Below, in pieces: positions 33,830 through 42,985 of a stretch of 56,885 nucleotides of DNA. The translations under genes and the position numbers were made by a program. Below the pieces are notes generated by a model. That model did no database searches. It saw nothing but the letters and a program-made list of their open reading frames with translations, and was not told the origin of the DNA. Within the stretch, counting starts at the first letter, position 1. Every line of letters starts with the position of its first letter. Source of the DNA: Aquicoccus porphyridii (GTDB taxonomy: Bacteria; Pseudomonadota; Alphaproteobacteria; Rhodobacterales; Rhodobacteraceae); NCBI RefSeq assembly GCF_008369105.1, contig NZ_VINQ01000022.1, forward strand, positions 1 through 56,885, written 5' to 3'.

Positions 33830-34917
33830 ACGGGGCCGCACCGATGGAAAAAGACGTCAAGCTTTCGATCCGCAATCTCTACAAGATTTTCGGCCCCAAT
33901 CCCATGCGCGCGCTTGAACATGTGCGCGCGGGCATGGGCAAGCCCGAGCTGTGGGAAAAGCACTGCCATGTGCTGGGCTTGCAGGATATCAACGTCGATA
34001 TTCAAAGCGGCGGGATCACCGTCATCATGGGGCTGTCGGGGTCGGGCAAATCGACGCTGATCCGTCACCTCAACCGGCTGATCGAGCCCACGGCAGGCGA
34101 GATCCTGCTCGATGGCGAGGATGTGCTGGCCTATGACGAAAAGAACATGCGGCGGCTGCGGCGCCACGAGATGTCGATGGTGTTTCAGCATTTCGCACTG
34201 CTTCCGCACAAGACCGTGCTGGAAAACACCGGCATGGCCCGCGCCGTGCGCGGCGAGAGCAGGGAAGACTACCAGGATGACGCGATCAAATGGCTCAAAC
34301 GCGTGGGCCTCGACGGGCAGGAAGGGCAATATCCGCATCAACTCTCGGGCGGGATGCAGCAACGCGTCGGCATCGCCCGTGCGCTGGCCTCCGACTCGCC
34401 GGTCATGCTGATGGACGAGGCATTTTCGGCGCTCGATCCGCTCATCCGCACTGACATGCAGGATCTGTTGCTCGAATTGCAGGAGGAGTTGCAGAAAACC
34501 GTGGTCTTCATCAGCCACGATCTGGACGAGGCGCTGAAACTTGCCGATCACCTTGTGATCCTCAAGGACGGGATGATCGTCCAACAGGGCGAACCGCAGG
34601 AAATCCTGCTGAATCCGAATGATCCCTACATCGTGGACTTCATCAGTGACATCAATCGCGCCCGCGTGCTTCGGGTACGTTCCGTCATGGATACGTCCCC
34701 GGATGACCCGCCCGCTGTTGCGGGTGAGGTTGATGCCGATGCAACGCTGGAATCCGTTATCGCCCTGTCGGGCGGGGATACTGCATTAAGCTACAAAGTC
34801 CTGCGCAATGGGGAACAGGCCGGTTACCTGAACATGCAGAAACTGGTCCGCGCGCTGGTGCCGACGGAAGCATCGCGGGATGGCATGCGAAAATCGTCTC
34901 CCGCAGGCTCCGCCTGA
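33826..34917 (+). CDS. Glycine-betaine/proline-type ABC ATPase (ProV family)
   Basis: The product has 363 residues, starting MNGAAPMEKDVKLSIRNLYKIFG; the ATG overlaps the permease stop (ATGA). Walker A is GLSGSGKST (about 66-74), signature LSGGMQQRVGIARAL, Walker B PVMLMDEAFSALDPL, and the H-loop FISHDLDEAL. The insertion ALEHVRAGMGKPELWEKHCHVLGL before Walker A is typical of ProV. The C-terminal part (about 285 onward) is a short, shrunken regulatory region, without an obvious CBS pair. It is the last gene of the LysR-linked operon. Confidence 0.92.
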   Translation: MNGAAPMEKDVKLSIRNLYKIFGPNPMRALEHVRAGMGKPELWEKHCHVLGLQDINVDIQSGGITVIMGLSGSGKSTLIRHLNRLIEPTAGEILLDGEDVLAYDEKNMRRLRRHEMSMVFQHFALLPHKTVLENTGMARAVRGESREDYQDDAIKWLKRVGLDGQEGQYPHQLSGGMQQRVGIARALASDSPVMLMDEAFSALDPLIRTDMQDLLLELQEELQKTVVFISHDLDEALKLADHLVILKDGMIVQQGEPQEILLNPNDPYIVDFISDINRARVLRVRSVMDTSPDDPPAVAGEVDADATLESVIALSGGDTALSYKVLRNGEQAGYLNMQKLVRALVPTEASRDGMRKSSPAGSA

Positions 34918-34953
34918 ACAGTTCATGACCGAAGCTGTTGTAGCGCAAGGGTA

Positions 34954-34979
34954 GTGGCGCCCTTCGCGCCGGGCGTCAC
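34954..34979. terminator. Hairpin between convergent ProV and PepF genes
   Basis: GTGGCGCCC and GGGCGTCAC pair over nine positions with one G-U pair, around an eight-base loop. It overlaps the stop codon of the oligoendopeptidase gene. No T tract is seen, so the terminator role is inferred from position. Confidence 0.4.
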
Positions 34980-36793
34980 TCCATCGCTTCCAGCTCGTCG
35001 ATGAGCCCGGAAATCATGCCGAGCCCCTTGTCCCAGAATTTCGGATCGCTGGCGTCGAGGCCGAAGGGGGCGAGGAGCTCCTTGTGGTGTTTCGAGCCAC
35101 CGGCGCGGAGCATGTCGAAATATTTGTCCTGGAAGCCGTCGGGGTTTTCCTCGTAGACCGCGTAAAGCGCGTTTACGAGCCCGTCGCCGAAGGCATAGGC
35201 ATAGACATAGAAGGGCGAGTGGATGAAATGCGGGATGTAGCACCAGAAATTTTCGTAGCCGTCCATGAAATCGAAGGCCGGGCCAAGGCTTTCGCCCTGG
35301 ACGCTCATCCATAGCGCGCCGATGTCTTCGGGAGTGAGTTCGCCGCCGCGCCTTGCGTCATGCAGTTTGCATTCGAAATCGTAAAACGCGATCTGGCGGA
35401 TGACGGTGTTGATCATGTCCTCGACCTTGCCCGCGAGCAGCACCTTGCGCTGGCTTTGGGATGTGGCGTTGTCGAGCATCCGGCGGAAGGTGAGCATTTC
35501 ACCGAAGACGCTGGCGGTTTCGGCGAGGGTCAGAGGCGTATGGCTAAGCATTTCGCCCTGATCGGCGGCCAGAACCTGATGCACGCCGTGGCCCAGCTCA
35601 TGCGCGAGGGTCATCACGTCGCGCGGTTTTCCGAGGTAGTTGAGCATGACATAGGGGTGCACCTCGGTCACGGTGGGGTGGGCAAAGGCGCCCGGGGCTT
35701 TGCCGGGTTTCACGCCCGCGTCGATCCAGCCGCGGTCGAAGAAGGGGGTCGCGATCTCGGCCATGCGCGGATCGAACCCTTCATAGGCGGTCATCACCAT
35801 CTCGCGGGCGTCGTCCCACGCGATGGTGCGCGGCTCTTCGAGTGGCAGGGGCGCGTTGCGGTCCCACACCTGCATCCGGTCGAGCCCGAGCCATTTGCGC
35901 TTTAGTTCGTAATAGCGGTGCGAGAGTTTGGGGTAGGCGGCGGTGACGGCGTTGCGCAGGGCCTCGACCACCTCGGGTTCAACATCGTTGGAGAGGTGCC
36001 GCCCGGTTTGTGCGCTCGGCATGTCGCGCCAGCGGTCGATGACCTCTTTCTCCTTGGTCTGGGTGTTGTGGACGCGGGCGAAGGTTTTCACGTTCTCGTC
36101 GAAGACGCGGGCCAGTTCGCGCGCGGCGGCCTCGCGCTTGGCGCGGTCTGGATCGGTGAGCAGGTTGAGCGTGCCCTCGATGCCCAACTCGTCGCCGTCG
36201 ACGTTGAATTCCAGCCCGGCGATGGTTTCGTCAAAGAGCTTTTCCCAGGCATCGCCGACGACGCCGAGGTCGTGGAGGAATTTTTCGAGCTCGTCGGAGA
36301 GTTGATAGGGCTTCATCGCGCGGATGCGGTCGAAAACGGGTTTGTAGCGCGCCAGATCGGCGTTGGCGGAGAAATGCGCGGCCAGCCTGTCATCTTCGAC
36401 ACGGTTGAGCTCGAGCGTGAAGAACACCAAGGGCGTGGTGAAATTGGTGATCTTTTCCTGAAGGTCGGAAAGGAACTTGGCGCGGTCGGCGTCGGTGGTC
36501 TGTTGGTAGTAGCGCAGCCCGGCATAGGACATGATGCGCCCGGCGCGGGTGTTGATCGCCTCGTTGCGCTGCACACAGGTCAGAAGTTCGGCCGCGTCGA
36601 GGCCTGCGAGCCGACCCTCGTAATCGGCGGCGAAGCTCGCGCATTCCGTTTCGAGCCAGTCGAGATCGGTTGCAAGCTCGGGCGCGTCAGGGGCGGTGTA
36701 GAGGTCGGAGAGATCCCATTCCGGCAGGTCGCCGAGATCCTTGTTCCCGTTTGTGGCATTGGAATCGCGGACGGGAAAGGGCAGTTGGAACAT
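34976..36793 (-). CDS. pepF: Oligoendopeptidase F (peptidase family M3)
   Basis: This is a cytoplasmic zinc metallopeptidase that degrades oligopeptides. The product has 605 residues. The start chosen is the ATG of MFQLPFPVRDSN, preceded by AGAGG ten bases upstream; an in-frame ATG seven codons earlier lacks a site. The zinc motif HELGH lies at 398-402 (MTLAHELGHGVH), with the distal Glu in the following LAETASVFGE. The PEWDLSDLYTAPDAPEL opening is typical of the PepF clade. It is divergent from the FAH-family gene and not obviously in an operon. Confidence 0.93.
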   Translation of the reverse strand: MFQLPFPVRDSNATNGNKDLGDLPEWDLSDLYTAPDAPELATDLDWLETECASFAADYEGRLAGLDAAELLTCVQRNEAINTRAGRIMSYAGLRYYQQTTDADRAKFLSDLQEKITNFTTPLVFFTLELNRVEDDRLAAHFSANADLARYKPVFDRIRAMKPYQLSDELEKFLHDLGVVGDAWEKLFDETIAGLEFNVDGDELGIEGTLNLLTDPDRAKREAAARELARVFDENVKTFARVHNTQTKEKEVIDRWRDMPSAQTGRHLSNDVEPEVVEALRNAVTAAYPKLSHRYYELKRKWLGLDRMQVWDRNAPLPLEEPRTIAWDDAREMVMTAYEGFDPRMAEIATPFFDRGWIDAGVKPGKAPGAFAHPTVTEVHPYVMLNYLGKPRDVMTLAHELGHGVHQVLAADQGEMLSHTPLTLAETASVFGEMLTFRRMLDNATSQSQRKVLLAGKVEDMINTVIRQIAFYDFECKLHDARRGGELTPEDIGALWMSVQGESLGPAFDFMDGYENFWCYIPHFIHSPFYVYAYAFGDGLVNALYAVYEENPDGFQDKYFDMLRAGGSKHHKELLAPFGLDASDPKFWDKGLGMISGLIDELEAME

Positions 36794-36930
36794 GGGAAAA
36801 CCTCTGTGCATCATGGATCCGGCCAGACATAGGCCGGGCGCGGTGCGGTCTCAAGGGCGGATCGCTTGCCAATCGCCTCGCAGGCCGTAAGGTGCGCACA
36901 GGTCATGGAAGATCATTGAGGGAGCGAGAC

Positions 36931-37761
36931 ATGAAATATGTGCGGTTTGGCGACGTGGGGCAGGAAAAGCCCGGGATTCTGGACAAAGACGGTCGGCTGC
37001 GCGAGTTGGCGGGCGTGGTCGGCGACATCACGGGCGATGTTTTGACCGATCTGCCGGTTGTGGATCCCGAGAACCTGCCGCTGGTGCAGGGCAACCCGCG
37101 CCTCGGGCCGTCGGTGGGCGCGATCGGCAAGCTGATCTGCATCGGGTTGAATTATTCCGACCATGCCGCAGAGGCGGGTATGGAGCCGCCGGCGATGCCT
37201 ATTGTCTTTATGAAGGCCAATTCGGCGATATGCGGGCCGAACGATACGGTGCTGTTGCCGCGCGGATCGAAAAAGGGCGATTGGGAGGTCGAACTGGGCG
37301 TGGTGATCGGCAAGAAGGCCAAGTATGTCAGCGAGACCGAGGCGCTGGATCACGTGGCGGGATACACCATCGTCAATGACGTGAGCGAGCGGGCATTCCA
37401 GACCGAGATGTCAGGCCAATGGACCAAGGGCAAGAGTTGCGACACGTTTGGCCCCGTCGGTCCTTGGCTGGTCACGCCGGACGAGGTGGACGACCCGCAA
37501 GGGCTAGACCTGTGGCTCGATCTCAATGGCGAGCGGGTACAGACCGGCAACACGTCGAAGATGATCTTTAGCGTGGCGCAGATCATTTCGCATCTAAGCG
37601 CGCTGATGAGCCTCAACCCCGGCGACGTGATCGCCACCGGCACGCCGCCGGGCGTGGGCATGGGGATGAAGCCGCCACGGTTCCTGAAAGAGGGCGACGT
37701 GATGGAACTTGGTATCGAGGGGCTGGGTGTGCAGCGCCAGGAGGTCGGGCGCGACGGATGA
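36931..37761 (+). CDS. Fumarylacetoacetate hydrolase-family protein
   Basis: The product has 276 residues with the FAH fold. Motifs include LICIGLNYSDHAAEAG (about 70-85), MPIVFMKANSAICGPNDTV, the metal-binding DWEVELGVVIGKKAKYV (Asp and the E-x-E type ligands), GYTIVNDVSERAFQ and GDVIATGTPPGVGMG. Members cleave or isomerise 2-oxo acids and enol dicarboxylates, for example in aromatic or sugar-acid catabolism; some are oxaloacetate decarboxylases. GAGGGAGCGAGAC precedes the ATG. The neighbours do not define a pathway; the stop abuts that of the convergent hydrolase gene. Confidence 0.9.
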   Translation: MKYVRFGDVGQEKPGILDKDGRLRELAGVVGDITGDVLTDLPVVDPENLPLVQGNPRLGPSVGAIGKLICIGLNYSDHAAEAGMEPPAMPIVFMKANSAICGPNDTVLLPRGSKKGDWEVELGVVIGKKAKYVSETEALDHVAGYTIVNDVSERAFQTEMSGQWTKGKSCDTFGPVGPWLVTPDEVDDPQGLDLWLDLNGERVQTGNTSKMIFSVAQIISHLSALMSLNPGDVIATGTPPGVGMGMKPPRFLKEGDVMELGIEGLGVQRQEVGRDG

Positions 37762-38736
37762 TCAGGCCCCGATGGCATGGGGCGTGCCGTTGGCGTGGTC
37801 GGCGAAGAAGCGGCACATCCGGTCGAATATCCGGGCGCGGGTAGCGGGGCCTTCCATCAGAACTTCGTGCTCGCCGCCTTCGATCATCTCAAGCTCGCCG
37901 TTTGGCCAGCGTGCCATGCGTGCGGTCACCCGGTCGGGTTCGACGATGCGTTCGTTGCTGCCCAGAAACGTGATGGTTGGATGATGCGGTGACCGCAGAC
38001 GACCGAGTGCGCGGCATTCGCTGAGCGCCTCGTGCAGCCAGCGCAGCGACGGCCCGCCGAGCAGCAGTTCGGGATGGGCGCGGCCCTGGTCCTGCATGTA
38101 GGCGAACATATCGGGGTCGGTGGTGAGCAGGTTGTCTTCGAACGGGGCGATCATCACGTAAGAGTCGCCGCCGGTGCCGGGCGCATTGAGATGGCCGAAC
38201 CCGAACATCTTGCCCCCCCATGCCAGCGCCCATGCCGCGGGGCGGGTGGTCGGTGCCATGGCGATCCCCCACATCGGTGCGGAAAAGGCGGCAGCAGTGA
38301 CGGGCAGGCCCTCGTGCAGCGCCCGCAGCCCGATGCAGCCGCCCATGGAATGGGCCAAGAGGAAGAATGGCCGGGGCAGGCCGAGGGATTCGGCGGCGGC
38401 CACCATCGCCTTCACGTCCTTTTGATAGTCGGAAAACCGGTGGACATGGCCGGTGACTGGGTCGTCGACCATGCGATCGGCAAGGCCCTGCCCGCGCCAA
38501 TCGATGGCGAGGGTTGCATAGCCGCGCGACAACAGATCCCGCGCCGCGCGGCCGTATTTCTCGATATACTCGGTACGGCCGGGAAAGAGCAGGATGGTGC
38601 CGTGTTTCGCCCCGTCCTCCGACCCGTGCCCCCATGCACCGATGCGAATGCGCAGACCGTCATCCGTTGTGAGCCACCACGCGGTCCCGCCCTTGGGCCC
38701 GTCGGCGATGTCTTCGAAAAACGGTGCGCTCTCCAT
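37762..38736 (-). CDS. Alpha/beta hydrolase, lysophospholipase/monoacylglycerol-lipase-like
   Basis: The product has 324 residues. The nucleophile Ser lies in LLAHSMGGCIGLRAL (about 128-142). The preceding DWRGQGLADRMVDDPVTGHVHRFSDYQKDV is the typical PldB/YtpA-type segment between the oxyanion loop and the nucleophile. The C-terminal Asp and His are likely in GSNERIVEPDRV and EGGEHEVLME. No signal peptide is seen, so it is probably cytoplasmic. It lies three bases after the SCP2 gene on the same strand, and the two may be co-transcribed, which fits lipid metabolism. Confidence 0.88.
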   Translation of the reverse strand: MESAPFFEDIADGPKGGTAWWLTTDDGLRIRIGAWGHGSEDGAKHGTILLFPGRTEYIEKYGRAARDLLSRGYATLAIDWRGQGLADRMVDDPVTGHVHRFSDYQKDVKAMVAAAESLGLPRPFFLLAHSMGGCIGLRALHEGLPVTAAAFSAPMWGIAMAPTTRPAAWALAWGGKMFGFGHLNAPGTGGDSYVMIAPFEDNLLTTDPDMFAYMQDQGRAHPELLLGGPSLRWLHEALSECRALGRLRSPHHPTITFLGSNERIVEPDRVTARMARWPNGELEMIEGGEHEVLMEGPATRARIFDRMCRFFADHANGTPHAIGA

Positions 38737-38739
38737 GGC

Positions 38740-39030
38740 TTAGCCGATAACCGACCCGAGTTGCATGGCCATGCCCATATCGCCATCGACCGACAGCTTG
38801 CCGGACATGAAGGCGGCGGTGGGGTTCAATTCGCCCGAGAGCATGGCGCTGAACGTATCGGCGTCGGCGGTCAGGGTCACGTCGGTGTCTTCGTCGGCCG
38901 CGCGCGCGCCAGCGCCATCGACGACGATAGATCCTTCGCCCTCGATCACGAATTTGGCCGAGCCGGAGAAGCCCTCTCCGCCCATCTTTTCATTGAGGGC
39001 CTCGACGGCCTGGGTGATCACATCGCTCAT
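38740..39030 (-). CDS. SCP2 sterol-carrier-like protein
   Basis: The product has 96 residues. The start chosen is MSDVITQAVEALNEK at 39030, with AAAGG eight bases upstream; an ATG two codons earlier is too close to that site. The body (FSGSAKFVIEGEGSIVVDG ... DADTFSAMLSGELNPTAAFMSGKLSVDGDMGMAMQLGSVI) is the SCP2 domain, a small lipid-binding fold ending in the GKLSVDGD helix. It probably carries fatty acyl ligands. It is immediately upstream of the alpha/beta hydrolase gene. Confidence 0.92.
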   Translation of the reverse strand: MSDVITQAVEALNEKMGGEGFSGSAKFVIEGEGSIVVDGAGARAADEDTDVTLTADADTFSAMLSGELNPTAAFMSGKLSVDGDMGMAMQLGSVIG

Positions 39031-39100
39031 CTTCATTGCCTTTCTCAGTTCGAATGCGGGGGTGCCATTTTCCACAAGCGGCGTTAAACTCGGTCACACT

Positions 39101-39664
39101 ATGAGCATGTTTCGACCCGATCTCAAACCTATCGTCGCGGCAGCCATCGGGCTAGTCATGTATTCCATGCCTTTGGCCGCTGAAGGCGACCGGCTGGACG
39201 AGTTGTTCGACCGGCTGGAGGGGGCCGCTGATTCGCGGGATGCGGCACAGATCGAGCGTGAAATCCGTATGGAATGGCGCAAATCCGGCTCGCCCGCGAT
39301 GGACCTTTTGCACAAGCGCGGGCGCACGGCGCTGGAGCGAGAGGACTTCGACGCGGCGATCGAGCATTTCGGCGCGTTGATCGACCATGCGCCGGATTAT
39401 GCCGAAGGGTGGCATGGCCGGGCCAAGGCGTTTTTCGCGCAAGGGCGCCACGGCCTCGCACTGGCCGATCTGGAACGCGTGCTGACGCTTGACCCGAGAC
39501 AATACGAGGCGATTTTCGGGCTGGGGGTGATCCTCGAACAGCTGGATCGGCCCGGCCCGGCCTATGACGCATTCGGGCTTGTGCTCCGGCTGCATCCGCA
39601 CCATGAACGGGCGGCAGAAGCGATCAAGCGGCTCGACCGTGGGGTGAACGGCGTCGAGCTCTGA
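39101..39664 (+). CDS. Exported TPR-repeat protein
   Basis: The product has 187 residues. The N-terminus MSMFRPDLKPIVAAAIGLVMYSMPLAAEG looks like a Sec signal with cleavage near the AA. Three tetratricopeptide units follow: AMDLLHKRGRTALEREDFDAAIEHFGALIDHAPDYAEG, WHGRAKAFFAQGRHGLALADLERVLTLDPRQYEA and IFGLGVILEQLDRPGPAYDAFGLVLRLHP. It is a periplasmic scaffold of unknown partner. It lies 18 bases before the helicase gene and may share its transcript; the start avoids the longer open frame reading through the SCP2 promoter. Confidence 0.85.
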   Translation: MSMFRPDLKPIVAAAIGLVMYSMPLAAEGDRLDELFDRLEGAADSRDAAQIEREIRMEWRKSGSPAMDLLHKRGRTALEREDFDAAIEHFGALIDHAPDYAEGWHGRAKAFFAQGRHGLALADLERVLTLDPRQYEAIFGLGVILEQLDRPGPAYDAFGLVLRLHPHHERAAEAIKRLDRGVNGVEL

Positions 39665-39682
39665 ACCGGAGACGAGTTTCCC

Positions 39683-42550
39683 ATGAGCCGAGACGGACGG
39701 ATCGTGGCGGTCCTTGGCCCCACGAATACCGGCAAAACGCATTACGCGATCGAGCGGATGCTGGGCTATCGCTCGGGCATCATCGGCTTGCCGCTGCGGC
39801 TTTTGGCGCGCGAGGTCTATGACCGGATCGTCAAGGCACGCGGGCCGTCGGTGGTGGCGCTGGTCACGGGTGAAGAACGGATCGTGCCGGATCGCGCGCA
39901 ATACTGGGTCTGCACGGTCGAGGCGATGCCCGAGGGGATGGGCACGGATTTCGTGGCGGTGGACGAGATCCAGCTTTGTGCCGACCCCGAGCGCGGCCAC
40001 GTGTTCACCGACCGCCTGTTGCGGGCCCGTGGCCAGCACGAGACGATTTTCATGGGGTCGGACACGATGCGCGGGCCGATCCGGGCGTTGGTGCCGGGGG
40101 TCGAGTTCGTTGCCCGCGAGCGGATGAGCCAGCTTGTTTATAGCGGGCCGAAGAAGATCAGCCGGATGCAGCCGCGCAGCGCCATTGTCGGATTCTCGGT
40201 CGAGAACGTCTATGCCATCGCCGAGTTGATCCGCCGGCAAAGGGGCGGGGCGGCGGTGGTGATGGGTGCGCTGTCCCCGCGCACCCGTAACGCGCAGGTG
40301 GAGCTCTATCAGAACGGCGACGTGGATTTCCTGGTGGCGACGGATGCGATCGGGATGGGGCTCAACCTCGATATCAACCATGTCGCCTTTTCGGCACTCA
40401 CCAAGTTCGACGGGCGACGGATGCGGCCGCTGGCGCCCAACGAGTTGGCCCAGATTGCCGGACGGGCGGGGCGCGGGATGAGCGATGGTACCTTCGGCGT
40501 GACCGGCGAGGCACCACCGCTGGCTGACGAGGTGGCCGAGGCCATCATGGGCCACAGCTTTACCCCGGTGCGCAAGCTGCAATGGCGCAACGCGGCGTTG
40601 CAGTTCGGGACGGTCGACGCGTTGATCCATTCGCTTGAAGCCAAGCCTGAGGATGAATTGCTGGCGCGCGCGCGCGATGCCGACGATCTGGTGGCGCTCA
40701 GGGCGCTCTCTGACGAGGTCGAGACGCGGGCACGGGCCAGCGATGGCCGCTCGGTGCGGCTCTTGTGGGATGTGTGCCGCATCCCTGATTTCCGCGGTAT
40801 CAGCCATGCCGAGCACGCCGGGTTGTTGCAGGCGATCTTTGGCTTCCTGCACGAGCACGGGGCGGTTCCCGAGGACTGGATCGCGCGGCAGGTCAAGCGA
40901 ATCGACCGGACCGATGGCGGTATTGACACATTGTCGAAACGTCTGGCCTTTATTCGAACATGGACCTATGTCGCACAGCGGCGCGGGTGGCTGCGTGACG
41001 AAGACCATTGGCGCGGCGCGACCCGCGCGGTAGAAGATCGCTTGTCGGATGCGCTCCATGGCGCGCTGACGCAGAGATTCGTGGATCGGCGCACCAGCGT
41101 GCTGTTGCGCCGACTCAAGCAGAAGGAGGCCATGTTGGCCGAGGTGAATGACAAGGGCGAGGTGACGGTCGAGGGCGAGTTCGCCGGCCGTCTTGAGGGG
41201 TTCCGGTTCGTGTTGGACAAATCGGCGAGCGGACAGGAGGCCAAGACCCTGCGGCAGGCCGCGGAAAAGGCGCTTGTGCCGCATTTCCACCTGCGTGCCG
41301 ACCGTTTCTATAACGCGCCCGATACCGAGATCGATTTCACAGAGCAGGGCGGGCTGATGTGGGGTAGCGAGGCGGTGGGCAAGCTTGTCGCCGGGTCCGA
41401 GCCGCTCAAGCCGCAGGTCAAGGCATTTGTTGATGAAGAGGCGGGCGAAGAGGTGGTCCAGAAGGTCACGCGCCGGTTGCAGCATTTCATCGACCGGAAG
41501 ATCGCCACGCAGTTCGAGCCGCTTCTGGCGATGAGCCGTGACGAGACTCTGAGCGGTCTGGCGCGGGGCTTTGCTTTTCGGCTGGTCGAGGGGTTCGGGA
41601 TCGTCCCGCGCGCCGAGGTGGCCGAGGATGTAAGGGCGCTGGACCAGGACGCCCGTGGCAGCCTGCGCAAGCACGGGGTGCGGTTCGGGCAGTTCACCAT
41701 TTTCATGCCGCTTCTGCTCAAGCCCGCGCCGACGCGGTTGCGCCTTGTGCTGTGGTCGCTGGCCCGCGGGATCGATACTTTCCCCGAGGCGCCACCGCCG
41801 GGCCTTGTGACCGTGCCCGCGCCGCGTGATGCCATCCCGGGGGTGGACGCGATGTGCGGCTATCACACTGCCGGTGAACGGGCGATCCGCATCGACATGC
41901 TCGAACGGCTGGCCGACATGCTGCGTGCGCAGAACAGTCGTGCGGGGTTCGAGGCCAACCCGGACATGTTGTCGATCACGGGCATGACGCTGGAGCAATT
42001 CACGGACCTCATGCAGGGCTTGGGCTACAAGGCTGAGCGTGGTGAGCGCGTGAAGGTGAAGCCGGTCGCGGAGGCCGGTGAGGTGGCTGTGGCGCAGCCG
42101 GACGCAAGCGATGCCACCGCATCGACAGAAACGCCGCCCACCGAAGCCACGCCGGTTGAAACGCCGCCCGTTGAAACGCCGCCTGCGGATGCCGAGCCGG
42201 CGCCTGCCGTGAGCGAAACGCCCGAGGCGACAGGCGCCCTTACCGGGCCGGATGCCGACGACGCGCCGGAGATGGAGGTGTTCTTTACCTTCACATGGGG
42301 CGGTCGCAAGGCGGGTGGTCACCAGGAGACGCAAAAGGCGCCGCGCCGCGATGCCCGCAAGGATGGGGCCAAGGGTGGCCCGCGTGGGGACGCGTCCAAG
42401 GGCAAACCCAAGGACAACAAGGGCAAGAAGGGCCCGAAACCGCAGCAGGGTGCGCGCCGTTTCGAGGCCCGGCCCGAGAAGAAGAAAGATCGCATCGACC
42501 CCGACAACCCCTTTGCCGCCGCGCTCATGGGGCTGAAGGACAAGAGCTGA
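39683..42550 (+). CDS. Suv3-like superfamily 2 RNA/DNA helicase with long basic tail
   Basis: The product has 955 residues. Walker A is GPTNTGKT at 12-19, motif II DEIQ at 94-97, motif V ATDAIGMGLNLDINHVAFSALTKFDGRR, and motif VI AQIAGRAGRG; this is the mitochondrial Suv3/Ski2-like type. A Suv3 C-terminal domain follows (LRADRFYNAPDTEIDF and downstream). From about 790 the sequence turns low-complexity: a Pro-Thr-Glu tract with repeated VETPP units, then a Lys/Gly/Arg-rich tail likely to bind RNA. It is followed after three bases by an S4 RNA-binding gene. A role in RNA turnover is inferred from the family. Confidence 0.9.
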   Translation: MSRDGRIVAVLGPTNTGKTHYAIERMLGYRSGIIGLPLRLLAREVYDRIVKARGPSVVALVTGEERIVPDRAQYWVCTVEAMPEGMGTDFVAVDEIQLCADPERGHVFTDRLLRARGQHETIFMGSDTMRGPIRALVPGVEFVARERMSQLVYSGPKKISRMQPRSAIVGFSVENVYAIAELIRRQRGGAAVVMGALSPRTRNAQVELYQNGDVDFLVATDAIGMGLNLDINHVAFSALTKFDGRRMRPLAPNELAQIAGRAGRGMSDGTFGVTGEAPPLADEVAEAIMGHSFTPVRKLQWRNAALQFGTVDALIHSLEAKPEDELLARARDADDLVALRALSDEVETRARASDGRSVRLLWDVCRIPDFRGISHAEHAGLLQAIFGFLHEHGAVPEDWIARQVKRIDRTDGGIDTLSKRLAFIRTWTYVAQRRGWLRDEDHWRGATRAVEDRLSDALHGALTQRFVDRRTSVLLRRLKQKEAMLAEVNDKGEVTVEGEFAGRLEGFRFVLDKSASGQEAKTLRQAAEKALVPHFHLRADRFYNAPDTEIDFTEQGGLMWGSEAVGKLVAGSEPLKPQVKAFVDEEAGEEVVQKVTRRLQHFIDRKIATQFEPLLAMSRDETLSGLARGFAFRLVEGFGIVPRAEVAEDVRALDQDARGSLRKHGVRFGQFTIFMPLLLKPAPTRLRLVLWSLARGIDTFPEAPPPGLVTVPAPRDAIPGVDAMCGYHTAGERAIRIDMLERLADMLRAQNSRAGFEANPDMLSITGMTLEQFTDLMQGLGYKAERGERVKVKPVAEAGEVAVAQPDASDATASTETPPTEATPVETPPVETPPADAEPAPAVSETPEATGALTGPDADDAPEMEVFFTFTWGGRKAGGHQETQKAPRRDARKDGAKGGPRGDASKGKPKDNKGKKGPKPQQGARRFEARPEKKKDRIDPDNPFAAALMGLKDKS

Positions 42551-42553
42551 GCC

Positions 42554-42913
42554 TTGGCGGGGGACGCGCGGATACGCCTCGACAAGTGGCTGTTTTTCGC
42601 GCGGTTTTTCAAGACGCGCAGCCTTGCCGCGAAACAGGTGGGAGCAGGGCACGTGCGCGTCAACAGCGACAAGGTGCTCAAACCCGCCCATGCGGTTGGC
42701 CCGGGCGATGTTCTGACTTTTGCGCAGGGGCGTGTGATCCGGGTAGTGCGGATCGTGGCCATGGGCGAAAGGCGCGGCCCCGCGCCCGAGGCGCAAGGGC
42801 TCTACGAAGACCTGACGCCGCAGGCCGAGCCACGCGCGCCCTCGGGCGGGGAGAGGCCGACCAAGCGCGACCGCCGCGCGATTGACGCGCTGCGCGGATC
42901 GGACGATATGTGA
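42554..42913 (+). CDS. S4-domain RNA-binding protein (Hsp15-like)
   Basis: The product has 119 residues. The S4 domain occupies about 6-70: RIRLDKWLFFARFFKTRSLAAKQVGAGHVRVNSDKVLKPAHAVGPGDVL, matching heat-shock protein 15 (HslR), which binds stalled 50S subunits with attached peptidyl-tRNA. A charged tail follows. The apparent start is TTG, three bases after the helicase stop, so the two genes are coupled. No better ATG precedes the S4 domain. Confidence 0.88.
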   Translation: MAGDARIRLDKWLFFARFFKTRSLAAKQVGAGHVRVNSDKVLKPAHAVGPGDVLTFAQGRVIRVVRIVAMGERRGPAPEAQGLYEDLTPQAEPRAPSGGERPTKRDRRAIDALRGSDDM

Positions 42914-42985
42914 CAACCGGGCGCTTGAATGATCCCGGTGAGTGAATTAGCTAGAGCCTGACGCCGCCTAAGATGGATTCCCGAT

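Noticed and set aside
39152-42916. A 1254-codon minus-strand reading frame
   Set aside because: It lies antisense to the helicase and S4 genes, is rich in Arg/His/Pro as expected for the opposite strand of GC-rich coding DNA, and has no recognisable domain.
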